This document shows, one piece after another, positions 8,717 through 18,800 of a stretch of DNA of 64,000 nt. The DNA comes from Methylomonas methanica MC09. Lineage in GTDB: Bacteria; Pseudomonadota; Gammaproteobacteria; Methylococcales; Methylomonadaceae. A model generated the notes under the pieces. The model made no database searches and was not told where the DNA came from. It worked only from the letters and a program-made list of their open reading frames with translations. Each line of letters opens with the position of its first letter. The first letter of the stretch is position 1. Both the position numbers and the translations under genes were made by a program. The DNA lies in the NCBI RefSeq assembly GCF_000214665.1, contig NC_015572.1, forward strand, positions 3,100,001 through 3,164,000, written 5' to 3'.

Positions 8717-11491
8717 TTACAGCGCGTCTGGCAACAAGACATAAACGGCGATAATGTCCACCGGCAAACACGGGGTGACACTGTATTGACCCACATCGCG
8801 AGCTGCTTCGCGCACACGGCGATGATCGGCTAACAAGGCTTCGGCACGTTGCAGGGCCAATGCTTCGACTCGGCTGGCTTGTGACTGGATAAAGTCCAAG
8901 GCCTGTTTGATTTCGCGTTGCATGACTTCGGTGGGCAAGTTGCCGCTTGGCTCACATTTCAATAGGTTATCGGTCTGTTCGTCGATCAGCCATTCCGGTT
9001 GGGTGCGACCACGCACGGCCAGGGTCACCGTTTCTTCGGCCATCAGTTGATACGGCTGACGACGGCGCACATAGCTGAGTTGGTGCCGCAAACGCAATAG
9101 ATACAAAGTGGTAACGACATCGACGGCTTCGGTGACGGTGGCGGCACAGCGAGCAGCTAAAGGCTTTTCGCCTAATAAGGCTTCTTCCAACAGATGTTCG
9201 GCCAGTAAAGTCACAACGGGATGGCTGCGGTGTAATTCGGTGAAATTCAGCAGCAAGGGATTTTCGATGCCTTCGTCGGCCAGACGTTGTTTTAGAATTT
9301 CTGGGAAGTGCTGTGGCAACAATTTGTAGTTGTTGCGCTTACCGACTTCGAGAGGCGCATTCAGTCTGGCGCAAGCGGTTTGCACGAAGCGTCTGACGTC
9401 TTCTTCTGTGCCCAATGCCGTTTGCTGTTTTTCCCATTCGGGCATGACTTCTTCGGGGCGAATACGGCGCTGCGCGAACACAGTACGGTTAGCTTTGGCT
9501 TTGTCCAGGGCGTCATGCCATTGGGCTTGTAAAGGCTTCAAAGGCTCTTCCGCTTCTTCGAAATCGAATAAGCTAAATTGCTGAGGAGCTGCCGATGATT
9601 CACCACGCCTCATCAATGCGGCTTTAACCAGGGCTTGATTGATGCGGGTCTCGTCTTCCGGCATTGGCACCAGAACGCCGAGTTCTTGTTTAATGGCCTC
9701 GGCTTTACGCAGAATAACATTCAACACGAAACCATCAACAGGGTTGTCTTGGCCATACAGCATGGAACAGCGCACTTGCGGTGCTTGCTGGCCAAAGCGA
9801 TCGACGCGGCCCTCGCGTTGTTCGTGTCGGGTTGGATTCCAGGCCAGGTCGTAATGGATGACGGCAGTAAACAGATGTTGCAGATTGATCCCTTCCGATA
9901 AACAGTCGGTTGCCACCAAAAGGCGTTGCTCGGCCTCTTCCATGGCTTGCACGCGCAGTTCACGTTCTTCCGGCGTGTATTCGCCGGTTACCGATTCCAC
10001 GGTGACTGCTGGAAACTGTTTGCGCAGTTGTTCAGCCACATAATGAGCGGTGGCGATGTAACGGCAAAATACGACGGGGTGATAACCTTCTTCCAGAAGG
10101 TGTTTGATATGCTCGATGAGTATCGCCAGTTTGGGATCACCGGATTTGCCACTCAGGCTTTCGGCTTGCGCGATCAGGTCTTGCAATCTACCGACATCTT
10201 GCCATTGGGCTGGTGGCTCCAAATCGCTACCGGCCAAATCGTCGGCCTGACCATCGTACAAGCGATCATCGGTCAGACAATTCTCGTTATCCAAGGCTCC
10301 GGCTAAACGGGTGTTCAAGGCCTTCGCCGCAGCGGCGGGTGATGAAGCGACACAGCGCAACAGAGCCAGCGTGGCATACCAGATCAAACGGGCATTGCCG
10401 TTGCCCGCTGCTTCCACCGATTCCGCCAATTCGCGGCAATAGCTTTGCACGTCATCGAAGAATTGCCCCCACGCGCCACTGAGTTGATAGGTGATTTCGG
10501 TGGTCATGCGTTTGGGGAAACCACGCGTATCGTGCCATTCATCGATGTCTTTGCGGCGGCGCTGCACGAAGTGGCGAGCCAGTTCTTGTCTTAGCGGATC
10601 ATTGGCGGATGTTTTGTGTTGTAGCTCGGCGAATTTGGGATTAAGCAAAGACAGTAAGTTGTAAAAAGCCGCTTCGTCACCGGAATGCGGGGTGGCGGTG
10701 AGCAGCAGCAAATGGCGTTCTTCATCGGCAACCAGACGTTGCAGCAATTCGAAGCGCAATTGCTTGCCTTGGCCACTACTGGCGCAGGTATGGGCTTCGT
10801 CAACGATGACGCATTCCGGCGCGATGGTCAGAAAATGTTCGCGGTGACGTTCGCTTTTGATGTAATCCAAGCTCACGACAACACAGTGATGATGGTCGAA
10901 CAGACTGACACCATGTGGCAAGTCACGCTCGATGCGGGCAGCACTAGCCGAGGTTAGGGCGACGGCTTGTAAATTGAAGCGCTCGGCCAATTCGCTTTGC
11001 CATTGATCGACCAAGTGAGGTGGACACAGTACCGCCAGACGGTTGATTTCTCCCCTATCCATCAACTCGCGCACGATCAAACCCGCTTCGATGGTTTTAC
11101 CGATACCCACGTCATCGGCAATCAGTAACCGAACGGTGGTCAAGCGTAACGCCATCAATAAGGGAACGAGCTGGTAAGCGCGTGGTTCGACGGCGATGTT
11201 GCCAAAGGATCGAAACGGGCCGCCACCGGCACGCAATTTCAAACGCAAGGCATCGCGTAATAACAATGCCGCAGCATGGTTGCCTGGTTTTTCAGGGTTG
11301 GGCGCAGGGAACGTGGCGGGTTCGATGGGTTGAAACTCCAGCTCCGGTATAAGGGCGATGATTTCATCATCCGCTCCACCCAATGGGCGCAGGCGTAACC
11401 ATTCGGCTTTGGATTCGGGTTGTACGACCCATTCGCGGCCACGAGCGCGAACGAGGTTGCCGATACTAAAATTGGCGGCAGGCATATTCAT
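8717..11491 (-). CDS. drmD: DrmD-like SNF2 family helicase
   Basis: 924 residues. SNF2/SF2 motifs in order: Q-type region ([14 protein letters not shown]), Walker [10 protein letters not shown] near residue 123, motif [11 protein letters not shown] near 226, motif [12 protein letters not shown], motif [14 protein letters not shown] and motif [16 protein letters not shown]-terminal domain of about 300 residues follows. DrmD is the SNF2 helicase of class 1 DISARM, in which it works with the DrmMI methylase; this gene sits directly upstream of such a methylase. It starts 11 bases after the large helicase stop, so the genes form one transcription unit. The DrmD name rests on family resemblance and context. 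A generic RapA-like SNF2 protein is the alternative. Confidence 0.8.
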   Translation of the reverse strand: MNMPAANFSIGNLVRARGREWVVQPESKAEWLRLRPLGGADDEIIALIPELEFQPIEPATFPAPNPEKPGNHAAALLLRDALRLKLRAGGGPFRSFGNIAVEPRAYQLVPLLMALRLTTVRLLIADDVGIGKTIEAGLIVRELMDRGEINRLAVLCPPHLVDQWQSELAERFNLQAVALTSASAARIERDLPHGVSLFDHHHCVVVSLDYIKSERHREHFLTIAPECVIVDEAHTCASSGQGKQLRFELLQRLVADEERHLLLLTATPHSGDEAAFYNLLSLLNPKFAELQHKTSANDPLRQELARHFVQRRRKDIDEWHDTRGFPKRMTTEITYQLSGAWGQFFDDVQSYCRELAESVEAAGNGNARLIWYATLALLRCVASSPAAAAKALNTRLAGALDNENCLTDDRLYDGQADDLAGSDLEPPAQWQDVGRLQDLIAQAESLSGKSGDPKLAILIEHIKHLLEEGYHPVVFCRYIATAHYVAEQLRKQFPAVTVESVTGEYTPEERELRVQAMEEAEQRLLVATDCLSEGINLQHLFTAVIHYDLAWNPTRHEQREGRVDRFGQQAPQVRCSMLYGQDNPVDGFVLNVILRKAEAIKQELGVLVPMPEDETRINQALVKAALMRRGESSAAPQQFSLFDFEEAEEPLKPLQAQWHDALDKAKANRTVFAQRRIRPEEVMPEWEKQQTALGTEEDVRRFVQTACARLNAPLEVGKRNNYKLLPQHFPEILKQRLADEGIENPLLLNFTELHRSHPVVTLLAEHLLEEALLGEKPLAARCAATVTEAVDVVTTLYLLRLRHQLSYVRRRQPYQLMAEETVTLAVRGRTQPEWLIDEQTDNLLKCEPSGNLPTEVMQREIKQALDFIQSQASRVEALALQRAEALLADHRRVREAARDVGQYSVTPCLPVDIIAVYVLLPDAL

Positions 11492-11502
11492 GCAATGTTC
11501 TC

Positions 11503-14500
11503 TTATTTTTTACCGATGAGATCGGCGTATTGGGCAAATAGGTTTGGCCATTGATCCGGTGCGGAGAAATCCAGCACTTGCCAGCCTTTGTCTTGTAATT
11601 GATTTTTTAATTCGTCATTGATGGTTTCAACGAATGCCAAAACCCGCTGGGCTTTGTATTGTCCGGCTGCGGTAGCTTGGCCTTGACTGATTGACACCGC
11701 AACGGCATCGGGTTGTTTGAGATTAGCTTGTTGCAGAGCGGCAAGCCATTGCTCGATCACGCCTGATTCAGTTTCTGGTGCCTGTTCAACGCTGGGTTCG
11801 ATTTCCGTTGGAATCACCGTGGCGTGTGCCAAACCGATCAGAATTTTCAGCGCATCCTGGTTACGGCGGTCAATGTTTTCATGATCCGGCTGATTGAAAT
11901 ACGACAGCAAACATTGGTAACAACCCGCTTCACAGGTACTGTCACCGGTTGCGTTTTTTCTTTCCTGTTGCAGCAAGGCATCCAAGTCAGTGGCTTGATC
12001 GGCATTGTCGAAGTGCATTAAATTCAATGCGGCTTTGGCAACCCAAGACAAACTGGTTGGTTCGCTAATCAAGCGCGTCAACACGCCAGCTCCCCCTTCG
12101 GCAGCTTCGTAAAACAGCAAGGCTAATCGGTCATCACCATTTGGTAGTGGTTCGACGACCAGTTCGGATTCTTCGATCTGGAAGGTTTGCTCGATGCCAC
12201 GCTTGAGTGCCGACTGTAATGTCGCCATGGCCTCAATCGATAAAGGGGCTGGCGATGGATTGGGGGTCAGGATCAACACATTGCGGTGATCCTCGACGAA
12301 TGGAACAATCCGCTGGTTGGGTACTTTATCTAATAAGGCTTCGTCTTTGCCACCGTCATCGTCCTGGTTCGGGTCATCTTTTTTACTCCAGACGCCTGTG
12401 ATGGGGTTAATATAAAAACCCAGCTGGTTTTTGTCTTTGCGCCGCCGCCAACCGCGATTGATTCGCCAAATCCGAGCCGCAGGTGAATAAGTGATTTCGC
12501 ATAGGGTTTCATCGTTATGGATGACCTTGGCTAGTTGTTTTTGCTGTTCACCGTTGATTCCAGGTAAAAACCGATAGGTGGTTTGCAACTCGAAACCTTG
12601 GCGTTGTCGTTCTTCGTCGTTAATCGAAATGCGCTCAACCGGTAGGGTTTCGACGGTTTCAATACGATAAAGTTGGTTGACCCAATCGCTTTCGGTTAAT
12701 AAGGCATCGCAATTCTCACAACGATTTTCAAGGGGGGCGGAACCGTTTTCATCGCCCAAATGCCCATAACCGCATTGACTGCAAACCAGCGCAGAGACGG
12801 TTCCAAGCATGCTGTTGCTGGACACATGATCGGATGAACCAACATTGAGCTTCGCTCTAACCACGCGGTACATGCGGCCTTCATGATAGATCAAGCTGCG
12901 TGGGCCAAATTCCGATAAAGCCAAGAAACGTGGACGGCTGACCATCGAGCCTTCATCGTCCTTGCCGTTATTGGTCGCGCCGCCACGTGCCGGTATCCAG
13001 GCCATTAACGGTAAACGTGGAAAGTTATAACCAGGCAAAAATCCTTGGCTGGCAAGGTAACGATAGGTATAAAAATCCGAGTTTTGCGTGTTACTGCTTT
13101 TGAGCAAAATGGAATATTGCCGCGCAGCATCGCCATAGCGCCGCCGAGCATTTTCACGATCACTATTCGATGCAGTATGGCTTTTAACGATGCTATCGCT
13201 CATATCCATTTGTTTGCGTGTCGCTTCGAACAGGTTACGCCAACGATCCAGGGCAGCGGTAAAGGCTTGCGGTGAATCGTTAATAATCTGATCTACAAAA
13301 CCGTCATGAAACCAGCCTGAGTTTTTGATTTCCGACTCTAATTGATCGATGACCCGCTGTGCCGATTGTTTGGCCTTTACCAACACTTCGGGATTGGTAA
13401 ATCTTGCCAGTAGCTCAGGTTTAATCGGCTTGCCGTCTTGTTCCAGATCGATCAGTGGCGCGATGCTGCTATCGAGTTCGACCTCGCAGCATGCAAGCCA
13501 GACAGCATGTAAATGGCTTTCCACTAAATCGCGGTTTGCCAAGTCCAGGGTTGGCGGCTTGACGATGCCATGCACCATTTTGTCTGCGTTATGGAAAAAC
13601 CATTGGTCATGCGGACTTTGGGCGGCGCAATAAGTGATGACCAAAGCTTGCTGGCCGGAACGTCCCGCACGCCCACTTCTTTGCGCATAATTTGCCGGAG
13701 TTGGCGGCACATTACGTAAGTAGACGGTATTCAAAGCCGAAATATCGACACCGAGTTCCATGGTCGGCGAACAAAACATCACCGGTAAGCGATCCAAAGG
13801 CGCTTCGTGAGAGGGATCATTAGCCCAATCCTGCCGGTCTTTATCGGTAAAGCGAAAACGTTGTTCTAATAATTGACGACGTGCCGCATCGACTTGGGCA
13901 GTATGTTCATGCGCTTCAAAGTCGAACAATGGATGACTGGGTAATTTGAGCATTTCCGCCATGACTAAATAAAGCTGACGGAAAAATGTGTTGGTTTTGC
14001 TTGAATCGTTAGATTCCGCTGGTTGCGGTGTACACCAGTCCATGGCGGCTGCATTCAGTCGCCAACCCAGAATTGAACTATCGATGGTGTGCTTGTGAAC
14101 ATAGCCATAATGGGCCGCCGCATGGAGCAGTGATTCGAGTACGTCAACAAATTCCTGCTCTTTCCAACTGGTAATCTGATGGGCAAACGGAGAGTCTTTC
14201 CAAAATGCGGCACGCTTGATTTGCTTGGCGATCCGAGAACGAGGGCCTGCACTCACCAAATCTGCGCGTGGCTTGCCTTTATATTCTGGACGCTTACCCA
14301 GGATGAGGTATTTTGACGTAGCCAGCGTTTCATCGGGTGCAAAGGCCCAGCGTTCATTTAGGTACTGGTGGGCACTGGTTTTGGCTTTGTCTTGTTCGAC
14401 GGCATCTAAGTAACGACTTTCCAGACAAAGCGCCCAACGCATTTCATCGAACACCAACTGACAAAAAGCAGCGCGATTGTCTGGCGATAAGCTATGCAAA

Positions 14501-16605
14501 TTCGAACCAGGTTGACCAAAGACCGAATCATCCGCGCAAAACTCATCCAGGCTGCGATATTGGATAATCAATAAATTCAATTGGTCGAGATTCGGGTTAT
14601 TAAACCGCCAACCCCTGCGTAAATCGCGTAATAGACGGTAGCCCAGGATAAAGCGTAATGTACGTTGAGCCTCTGTTCGTGCAAGGCCCATTAATTTGGG
14701 CGTGCGCAAATATTCGCTTAGAGTGGCTGCATCGGTTCCGTTAAAGCCGAGTGCCTTGAAGACTTCGTCGGCCAGGTTTTCTTCATTTAATAAACCGCTG
14801 TTGATTTGTAATCCCGCCAACAGTCCTGCGCGCAAGGTTAGCAAGAACACAAAATCATTGAAATGACCAGCTTGTAGGGCTGCATCCTGCCTATTGTCGG
14901 TGAATCCCAGTAATTTTCGGGGATCGGGAAGCCCTTCCGGTATGTCTTTTTCTGCAAAGAGTTGCCGTAAAGCGCTTAGCGTTAGCATCGTCGTGGCGGA
15001 TGAACGACCTTCACCCGACAGACTGGCTAGACGGTTAATGTCTTTGCCGTGGGCTTCATGGACGAAACCACAATTTAGGCAGAACCGAAACTTGCCTGGA
15101 ATAAACCAAAAGTGTTCGCCACGACCTTCACTGCCTTGTGCGTCAACCCGTGTAGCGACTGGAACGACTTTTCGATAGCCCGATTTTATTTTGGGTTCTG
15201 ATTTGGTCAGGTCGAGCCAGATTTCTGGTAACTCTTCCAGTTGACCTTGGTATTGCTGGGTGGAATTACCGGGGCATAAAAAACCGAATTTAATGTCTTC
15301 GTTATCGTCTGAACTGATGTCGTCGATTTCCCTTGGCCTATAAAGCATGCTGCCGTACTCTTCTCGCCAAACCGGATGGTACTCTTGTCCACATTCTCGA
15401 CAGAAATGGGTCGGGTACAACAGCACCGATTCGGATTGACGGCCTGGGGCAAAGCGTTGGGCATCGAGAGTGATGTGCCTTTTTTCAGGAGATTCTAATG
15501 TGGCATGTACTTTTCCTGGGCCGGAAATGAATTGATGCAGTTTAAAAGCAAATGGCGAACGTCCTTGAGGTGTTTCCACTTCTTGTTGAACGGCAATCAG
15601 AAATTTTTGCAGCCCCGATTTAGCAATTTCTTCCGAGCAACCGGCATCTTGGGCCAAGCGTTTGGATGCTTCCGACAAACTAATGGGTTTGGCGCGGTGC
15701 GGTTCACCATCTTTTGGTAATTCAATCCCTAAATTCAGTTCAACCCAAATCGCTAACGGGTCTTCCCTAAATGCATCGAAGGTCGGCCATGAAAAATCAG
15801 AGTCAACCAATTGATCTAATAACTGTCCTTTAACCGATGAGACATCTTTTGATGCATCGGTAACGCGCTCCAACGTTTCGCGAATGATGTCATTAGGTGA
15901 GATGGACGTGCCAAATAACTTGCTAGATACATCCGCTACGGTTTGCATTTGATCGGACACACTGCCCGTACTGGACATCGTGGCGGAGGTACCAATGCAG
16001 ATTAATTGGTTTGCTTGCAAACGCTCACGTAATCGACGTACCAATAATGCTACGTCAGCCCCTTGGCGGCCCCGATAGGTATGCAACTCATCGAGAATCA
16101 AAAAATTGAGTCCTTTGCAATGCTCAACCACACGACGATCAGTATCTTCAAAACGTGTCAGAATCAGTTCCAACATCATGAAGTTGGTGAGCAGAATATC
16201 CGGCGGGGTCGCGGCAATGGCTTCGCGTTCTGCCGTACTTTCTTGGCCGGTATAACGTGCAACTGTAAACGGTTGCTCTGTAGAAGCGTAGCCGTCGAGG
16301 AATTTATTTAGCTCTTCTAACTGGCTGTTGGCGAGCGCATTCATCGGGTAAATGACGATGGCTCTGGTGCGAGCGATTGGGTCTAACGCCTTTTCTTTTA
16401 AGATTTTATCGATGACCGGAATGAAAAACGATAGAGATTTACCGGAGCCGGTACCGGTTGTAACGACATAGCTTTGCCCTGATTGCGCCTTGGCGATTGC
16501 TTGTAGCTGGTGGATGTACAAATGAAGCGGCTGCGGATTTTTTTCTTGCTTCCCAACCTGGAAAATATCGGCACACTGCTTGTGCAAAATACCTTGCTGG
16601 GCTAG
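11503..16605 (-). CDS. Large DEAD/DEAH helicase with DUF1998-type C terminus, 5' end cut off by an IS
   Basis: About 1700 residues remain after the IS junction. Helicase motifs are intact: Walker A TGTGSGKSLSF, Ia YPMNALANSQ, motif II LDELHTYRGRQGADVA, motif III GTSATMS and motif VI QRSGRAGRSG. There are two Cys clusters: CSQCGYG with CENCDALL, and the DUF1998-type CEAGCYQCLLSYFNQ near the end. Proteins of this design are DruE/YprA-like and DrmA/DrmB-related, and act on DNA in Druantia and DISARM defence. The reading frame resumes at the CTA codon of the CTAG target duplication; the missing 64 residues are at 18421-18612. A truncated product could start at the TTG at 16587. Removing the IS and one CTAG copy restores one frame of about 1760 codons reading TVQELAQQGILHKQC. 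Confidence 0.85.
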   Translation of the reverse strand, partial: LAQQGILHKQCADIFQVGKQEKNPQPLHLYIHQLQAIAKAQSGQSYVVTTGTGSGKSLSFFIPVIDKILKEKALDPIARTRAIVIYPMNALANSQLEELNKFLDGYASTEQPFTVARYTGQESTAEREAIAATPPDILLTNFMMLELILTRFEDTDRRVVEHCKGLNFLILDELHTYRGRQGADVALLVRRLRERLQANQLICIGTSATMSSTGSVSDQMQTVADVSSKLFGTSISPNDIIRETLERVTDASKDVSSVKGQLLDQLVDSDFSWPTFDAFREDPLAIWVELNLGIELPKDGEPHRAKPISLSEASKRLAQDAGCSEEIAKSGLQKFLIAVQQEVETPQGRSPFAFKLHQFISGPGKVHATLESPEKRHITLDAQRFAPGRQSESVLLYPTHFCRECGQEYHPVWREEYGSMLYRPREIDDISSDDNEDIKFGFLCPGNSTQQYQGQLEELPEIWLDLTKSEPKIKSGYRKVVPVATRVDAQGSEGRGEHFWFIPGKFRFCLNCGFVHEAHGKDINRLASLSGEGRSSATTMLTLSALRQLFAEKDIPEGLPDPRKLLGFTDNRQDAALQAGHFNDFVFLLTLRAGLLAGLQINSGLLNEENLADEVFKALGFNGTDAATLSEYLRTPKLMGLARTEAQRTLRFILGYRLLRDLRRGWRFNNPNLDQLNLLIIQYRSLDEFCADDSVFGQPGSNLHSLSPDNRAAFCQLVFDEMRWALCLESRYLDAVEQDKAKTSAHQYLNERWAFAPDETLATSKYLILGKRPEYKGKPRADLVSAGPRSRIAKQIKRAAFWKDSPFAHQITSWKEQEFVDVLESLLHAAAHYGYVHKHTIDSSILGWRLNAAAMDWCTPQPAESNDSSKTNTFFRQLYLVMAEMLKLPSHPLFDFEAHEHTAQVDAARRQLLEQRFRFTDKDRQDWANDPSHEAPLDRLPVMFCSPTMELGVDISALNTVYLRNVPPTPANYAQRSGRAGRSGQQALVITYCAAQSPHDQWFFHNADKMVHGIVKPPTLDLANRDLVESHLHAVWLACCEVELDSSIAPLIDLEQDGKPIKPELLARFTNPEVLVKAKQSAQRVIDQLESEIKNSGWFHDGFVDQIINDSPQAFTAALDRWRNLFEATRKQMDMSDSIVKSHTASNSDRENARRRYGDAARQYSILLKSSNTQNSDFYTYRYLASQGFLPGYNFPRLPLMAWIPARGGATNNGKDDEGSMVSRPRFLALSEFGPRSLIYHEGRMYRVVRAKLNVGSSDHVSSNSMLGTVSALVCSQCGYGHLGDENGSAPLENRCENCDALLTESDWVNQLYRIETVETLPVERISINDEERQRQGFELQTTYRFLPGINGEQQKQLAKVIHNDETLCEITYSPAARIWRINRGWRRRKDKNQLGFYINPITGVWSKKDDPNQDDDGGKDEALLDKVPNQRIVPFVEDHRNVLILTPNPSPAPLSIEAMATLQSALKRGIEQTFQIEESELVVEPLPNGDDRLALLFYEAAEGGAGVLTRLISEPTSLSWVAKAALNLMHFDNADQATDLDALLQQERKNATGDSTCEAGCYQCLLSYFNQPDHENIDRRNQDALKILIGLAHATVIPTEIEPSVEQAPETESGVIEQWLAALQQANLKQPDAVAVSISQGQATAAGQYKAQRVLAFVETINDELKNQLQDKGWQVLDFSAPDQWPNLFAQYADLIGKK

Positions 16606-16620
16606 GAGGCTGTCCGAGAA
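16606..16620 (+). repeat. Left terminal inverted repeat of the IS
   Basis: GAGGCTGTCCGAGAA, an exact complement of 18405-18419, flanked outside by CTAG. Confidence 0.92.
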
Positions 16621-16764
16621 TAGCGTAACGACCAGTGTTTCTGTTTAACGGTTACCGTAGTCAGGCTGGCAGCGGACTATATATAATTTGAGGTTTCACT
16701 AAAATCAACATTAAAAGCAATGCCTTACAGTATAATTGCTGCTGAAAGAACGCCTGGAAGCCTC

Positions 16765-18276
16765 ATGACCATTCCCTTCAAATCCCGCCCGGTTGAGTTT
16801 CATCAACATCAGCTATTTCCCAGCAATATCTTCGATCTGCTGTCGCAAGATCATGAATGTTACCTTTATGCCGAGCTCTTCGAGCAATTGGATACCGCCC
16901 GCGTTGAAAGCCTCTATAGCATCAAAGGCCAGCATGCCTATCATCCCAGACTGATCGTCTCCATCCTGATCTACGCCTACAGCCGGGGCGTCTTCAGCTC
17001 ACGGCAAATCGAGCGCCGCTGCCGCGAAGACTTGTCCTTTATGTTCATCGCCCAGATGAACTGCCCCAATTTCCGCGTGCTGAGCGATTTTCGCAAAAAC
17101 CATGGCCCGTTTTTTCAGGATTGCTTCAAGCAAACCGTGAAACTGGCAATGGAACTGAAGCTGGCCTCGTTGGGCCATATCAGTTTGGATGGCTCCAAAT
17201 TCAAGGCCGATACCTCCAAGCATAAGGCGATGAGTTATGGTCGCCTCAAGGAAAAGGAACAAGCGCTGTGCGCTGAAATCAATGCCTTGATTGAGCAAGC
17301 CAACCGCTGCGACAGCGAAGAAGATCAGGCCTATCGCGACAAAACCGGCTACGAAATCCCGGAAGATTTGCAATTCAAGCAAGATCGGTTGGCTAAAATC
17401 CAAGCGGCGAAACAAGCCCTCGAAGCGCGCGAAGCCCAGCTCAACCCCGGCAAAGCCATCGACGACGGCAAGCAAATCAGTTTTGCCGATACCGAAGCGC
17501 GGATTATGGGCAAGAAAGGCGCGTTCGAGTACAGCTATAACGGGCAAATCAGTGTCGATGCCGATCATCAAATCATCGTCGGCCAGCACATTAGCCAGCA
17601 TGCCAACGATAAGCAAGAGGTCGAACCGGCCCTGCAGGCACTACAAGAGACGACAGATCAGATGCCGGATCGAATCAGCCTGGACAACGGTTATTTCTCG
17701 GGCAACAACTTGCAAGTCCTTGAGCAACAGCCCGTGGATGCCTATGTAGCCACCGACAAAGGCGAAAAACCCCCTAAAACGCCGTTGGGCGATTCGGAAC
17801 GAAAGCTGGTCAAGGCTGATTTCATCTACGATGAAGCCACCAACACCTTTACCTGTCCCGGCGGACAAACCTTAACCCAAATCAGCGAATCCAAAGACGG
17901 CAGCCGGGTTTACCAGGGTCGTGCCGACGCGTGCGCCGAGTGCCTCTTCAAACCGCGCTGCTGCCAATCCGAAAAAGACCAAGCCCGCACCCTCAGCACC
18001 GACGACAAAGAGGTCTTGCGCCAAAACATGAACCGCAAAATGCAGACACCCGCCGCCCAAGCGACTTACAAGCAACGCAAAGTCATCGTTGAGCCGGTGT
18101 TTGGGCAGATCAAAAACAGTGGGTTTCGTGGCTTCAGTGTGCGGGGCAAAGAAAAAGTCGCCGGAGAATTTTCAATCGTCTGTGCCGCCCACAACTTCAA
18201 AAAAATCGCCAAAGCCATTGTGACGGGATTCATCCGTCCGGAATTTGGAAATAGCGCCACTCAGCCAACAATATGA
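16765..18276 (+). CDS. IS1182-family transposase
   Basis: 503 residues from the ATG at 16765; a start at 16720 would add 15 residues with no family support that I can see. The N terminus (VEFHQHQLFPSNIFDLL, then helical repeats with YHPRLIVSILIYAYSRGVFSSR) is the DUF772-type domain of IS1182/IS5-like enzymes. The DDE residues are visible as HISLDGSKFKAD, ISLDNGYFSG and VEPVFGQIKNSGFRGF. A Cys-rich zinc-like segment (CPGG, CAECLFKPRC) lies between the second D and the E. No frameshift is present, so the enzyme looks functional. The 3' part of the element (18277-18404) holds no gene. Confidence 0.92.
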   Translation: MTIPFKSRPVEFHQHQLFPSNIFDLLSQDHECYLYAELFEQLDTARVESLYSIKGQHAYHPRLIVSILIYAYSRGVFSSRQIERRCREDLSFMFIAQMNCPNFRVLSDFRKNHGPFFQDCFKQTVKLAMELKLASLGHISLDGSKFKADTSKHKAMSYGRLKEKEQALCAEINALIEQANRCDSEEDQAYRDKTGYEIPEDLQFKQDRLAKIQAAKQALEAREAQLNPGKAIDDGKQISFADTEARIMGKKGAFEYSYNGQISVDADHQIIVGQHISQHANDKQEVEPALQALQETTDQMPDRISLDNGYFSGNNLQVLEQQPVDAYVATDKGEKPPKTPLGDSERKLVKADFIYDEATNTFTCPGGQTLTQISESKDGSRVYQGRADACAECLFKPRCCQSEKDQARTLSTDDKEVLRQNMNRKMQTPAAQATYKQRKVIVEPVFGQIKNSGFRGFSVRGKEKVAGEFSIVCAAHNFKKIAKAIVTGFIRPEFGNSATQPTI

Positions 18277-18404
18277 AGAAAAAACATCCGAAATAGCAAG
18301 CGGTAGTGCCTAAATTGCCTTAAATCATGTCAACTTGAAGCCGAGCTGCCGGAAAAACTTTAAATTCTTCCGACACTTTTACTTCGGCTTGTTCGGGAGT
18401 CGTG

Positions 18405-18419
18405 TTCTCGGACAGCCTC
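18405..18419 (-). repeat. Right terminal inverted repeat of the IS
   Basis: TTCTCGGACAGCCTC, the exact complement of the left end, flanked outside by the second CTAG copy. Confidence 0.92.
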
Positions 18420-18420
18420 C

Positions 18421-18612
18421 TAGTTCTTGTACTGTCGATTGCCGCTTGTAGTTAGGGTTGATCTGAATCAGCGCTTCTGGCCAGTAGCGACCATCTTTGT
18501 ATTCCGCTTCAACTTTTTCAATGATGTCTGTGGCGGCGATACGGGTAAAGCTGCGAGAGAAGGAGCTGTAATCTGTTATAAGTTCATCACGAAAATCAAA
18601 GACGTTTTTCAT
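18421..18612 (-). pseudogene. 5' fragment of the IS-interrupted large helicase
   Basis: This fragment encodes the first 64 residues (MKNVFDFRDELITDYSSF, ending QSTVQEL) of the helicase whose remainder is at 11503-16605. The sequence is the N-terminal signature of this helicase family (VFDFRDELI...SFSRSFTRI). After residue 64 the frame enters the IS and adds a short unrelated tail ending at 18379. The ATG at 18610-18612 has a ribosome binding site, AAAGGA, about 11 bases upstream. This is the true start of the defence operon. Confidence 0.88.
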
Positions 18613-18651
18613 AAGGTGCCAAATCCTTTGGATCAGTGTTAACGGTTTTTT

Positions 18652-18691
18652 ATGACCTCAATCATTAATCAATGACAACTTGAGAGGTCAT
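18652..18691. promoter_or_regulatory. Inverted repeat in the putative control region of the defence operon
   Basis: ATGACCTC (18652-18659) and GAGGTCAT (18684-18691) are exact complements 24 bases apart, in the 188-base gap between the island greB and the helicase start. An AT-rich TGATTAATGATTGA stretch lies between them. The position suits an operator for the operon at 18612, but no regulator gene is linked, so this is a suggestion only. The rest of the gap shows nothing recognisable. Confidence 0.35.
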
Positions 18692-18800
18692 GCTCGCAGT
18701 AAATTTGCTGTTTACAGTCCAATGATATCTACATCGAAAGCCGATTGGACTTCATAAAAAGGGATTTTCTAGGTTAGCGGGATCACCTGTTGAGTCAGAA

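Larger units (their letters stand above)
16606..18419 (+). mobile_element. IS1182-family insertion sequence
   Basis: The element is 1814 bases, bounded by perfect 15-base terminal inverted repeats, GAGGCTGTCCGAGAA at 16606-16620 and its complement at 18405-18419. CTAG stands directly outside both ends (16602-16605 and 18420-18423), the palindromic 4-base target duplication typical of the IS1182 family. It contains one transposase gene on the plus strand, antisense to the helicase gene that it splits. Intact ends and an intact transposase suggest a recent and possibly still mobile copy. Confidence 0.93.

Noticed and set aside
16999..17616. Minus-strand frame of 205 codons inside the transposase gene
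   Set aside because: It is antisense to conserved transposase motifs, an artefact of codon bias.
2243..18612. Naming the operon as complete class 1 DISARM or as Druantia
   Set aside because: DrmC (PLD) and a separate DrmB are not present, and the DruA-D, DruF-G, DruH or cytosine methylase partners of Druantia are not seen either.
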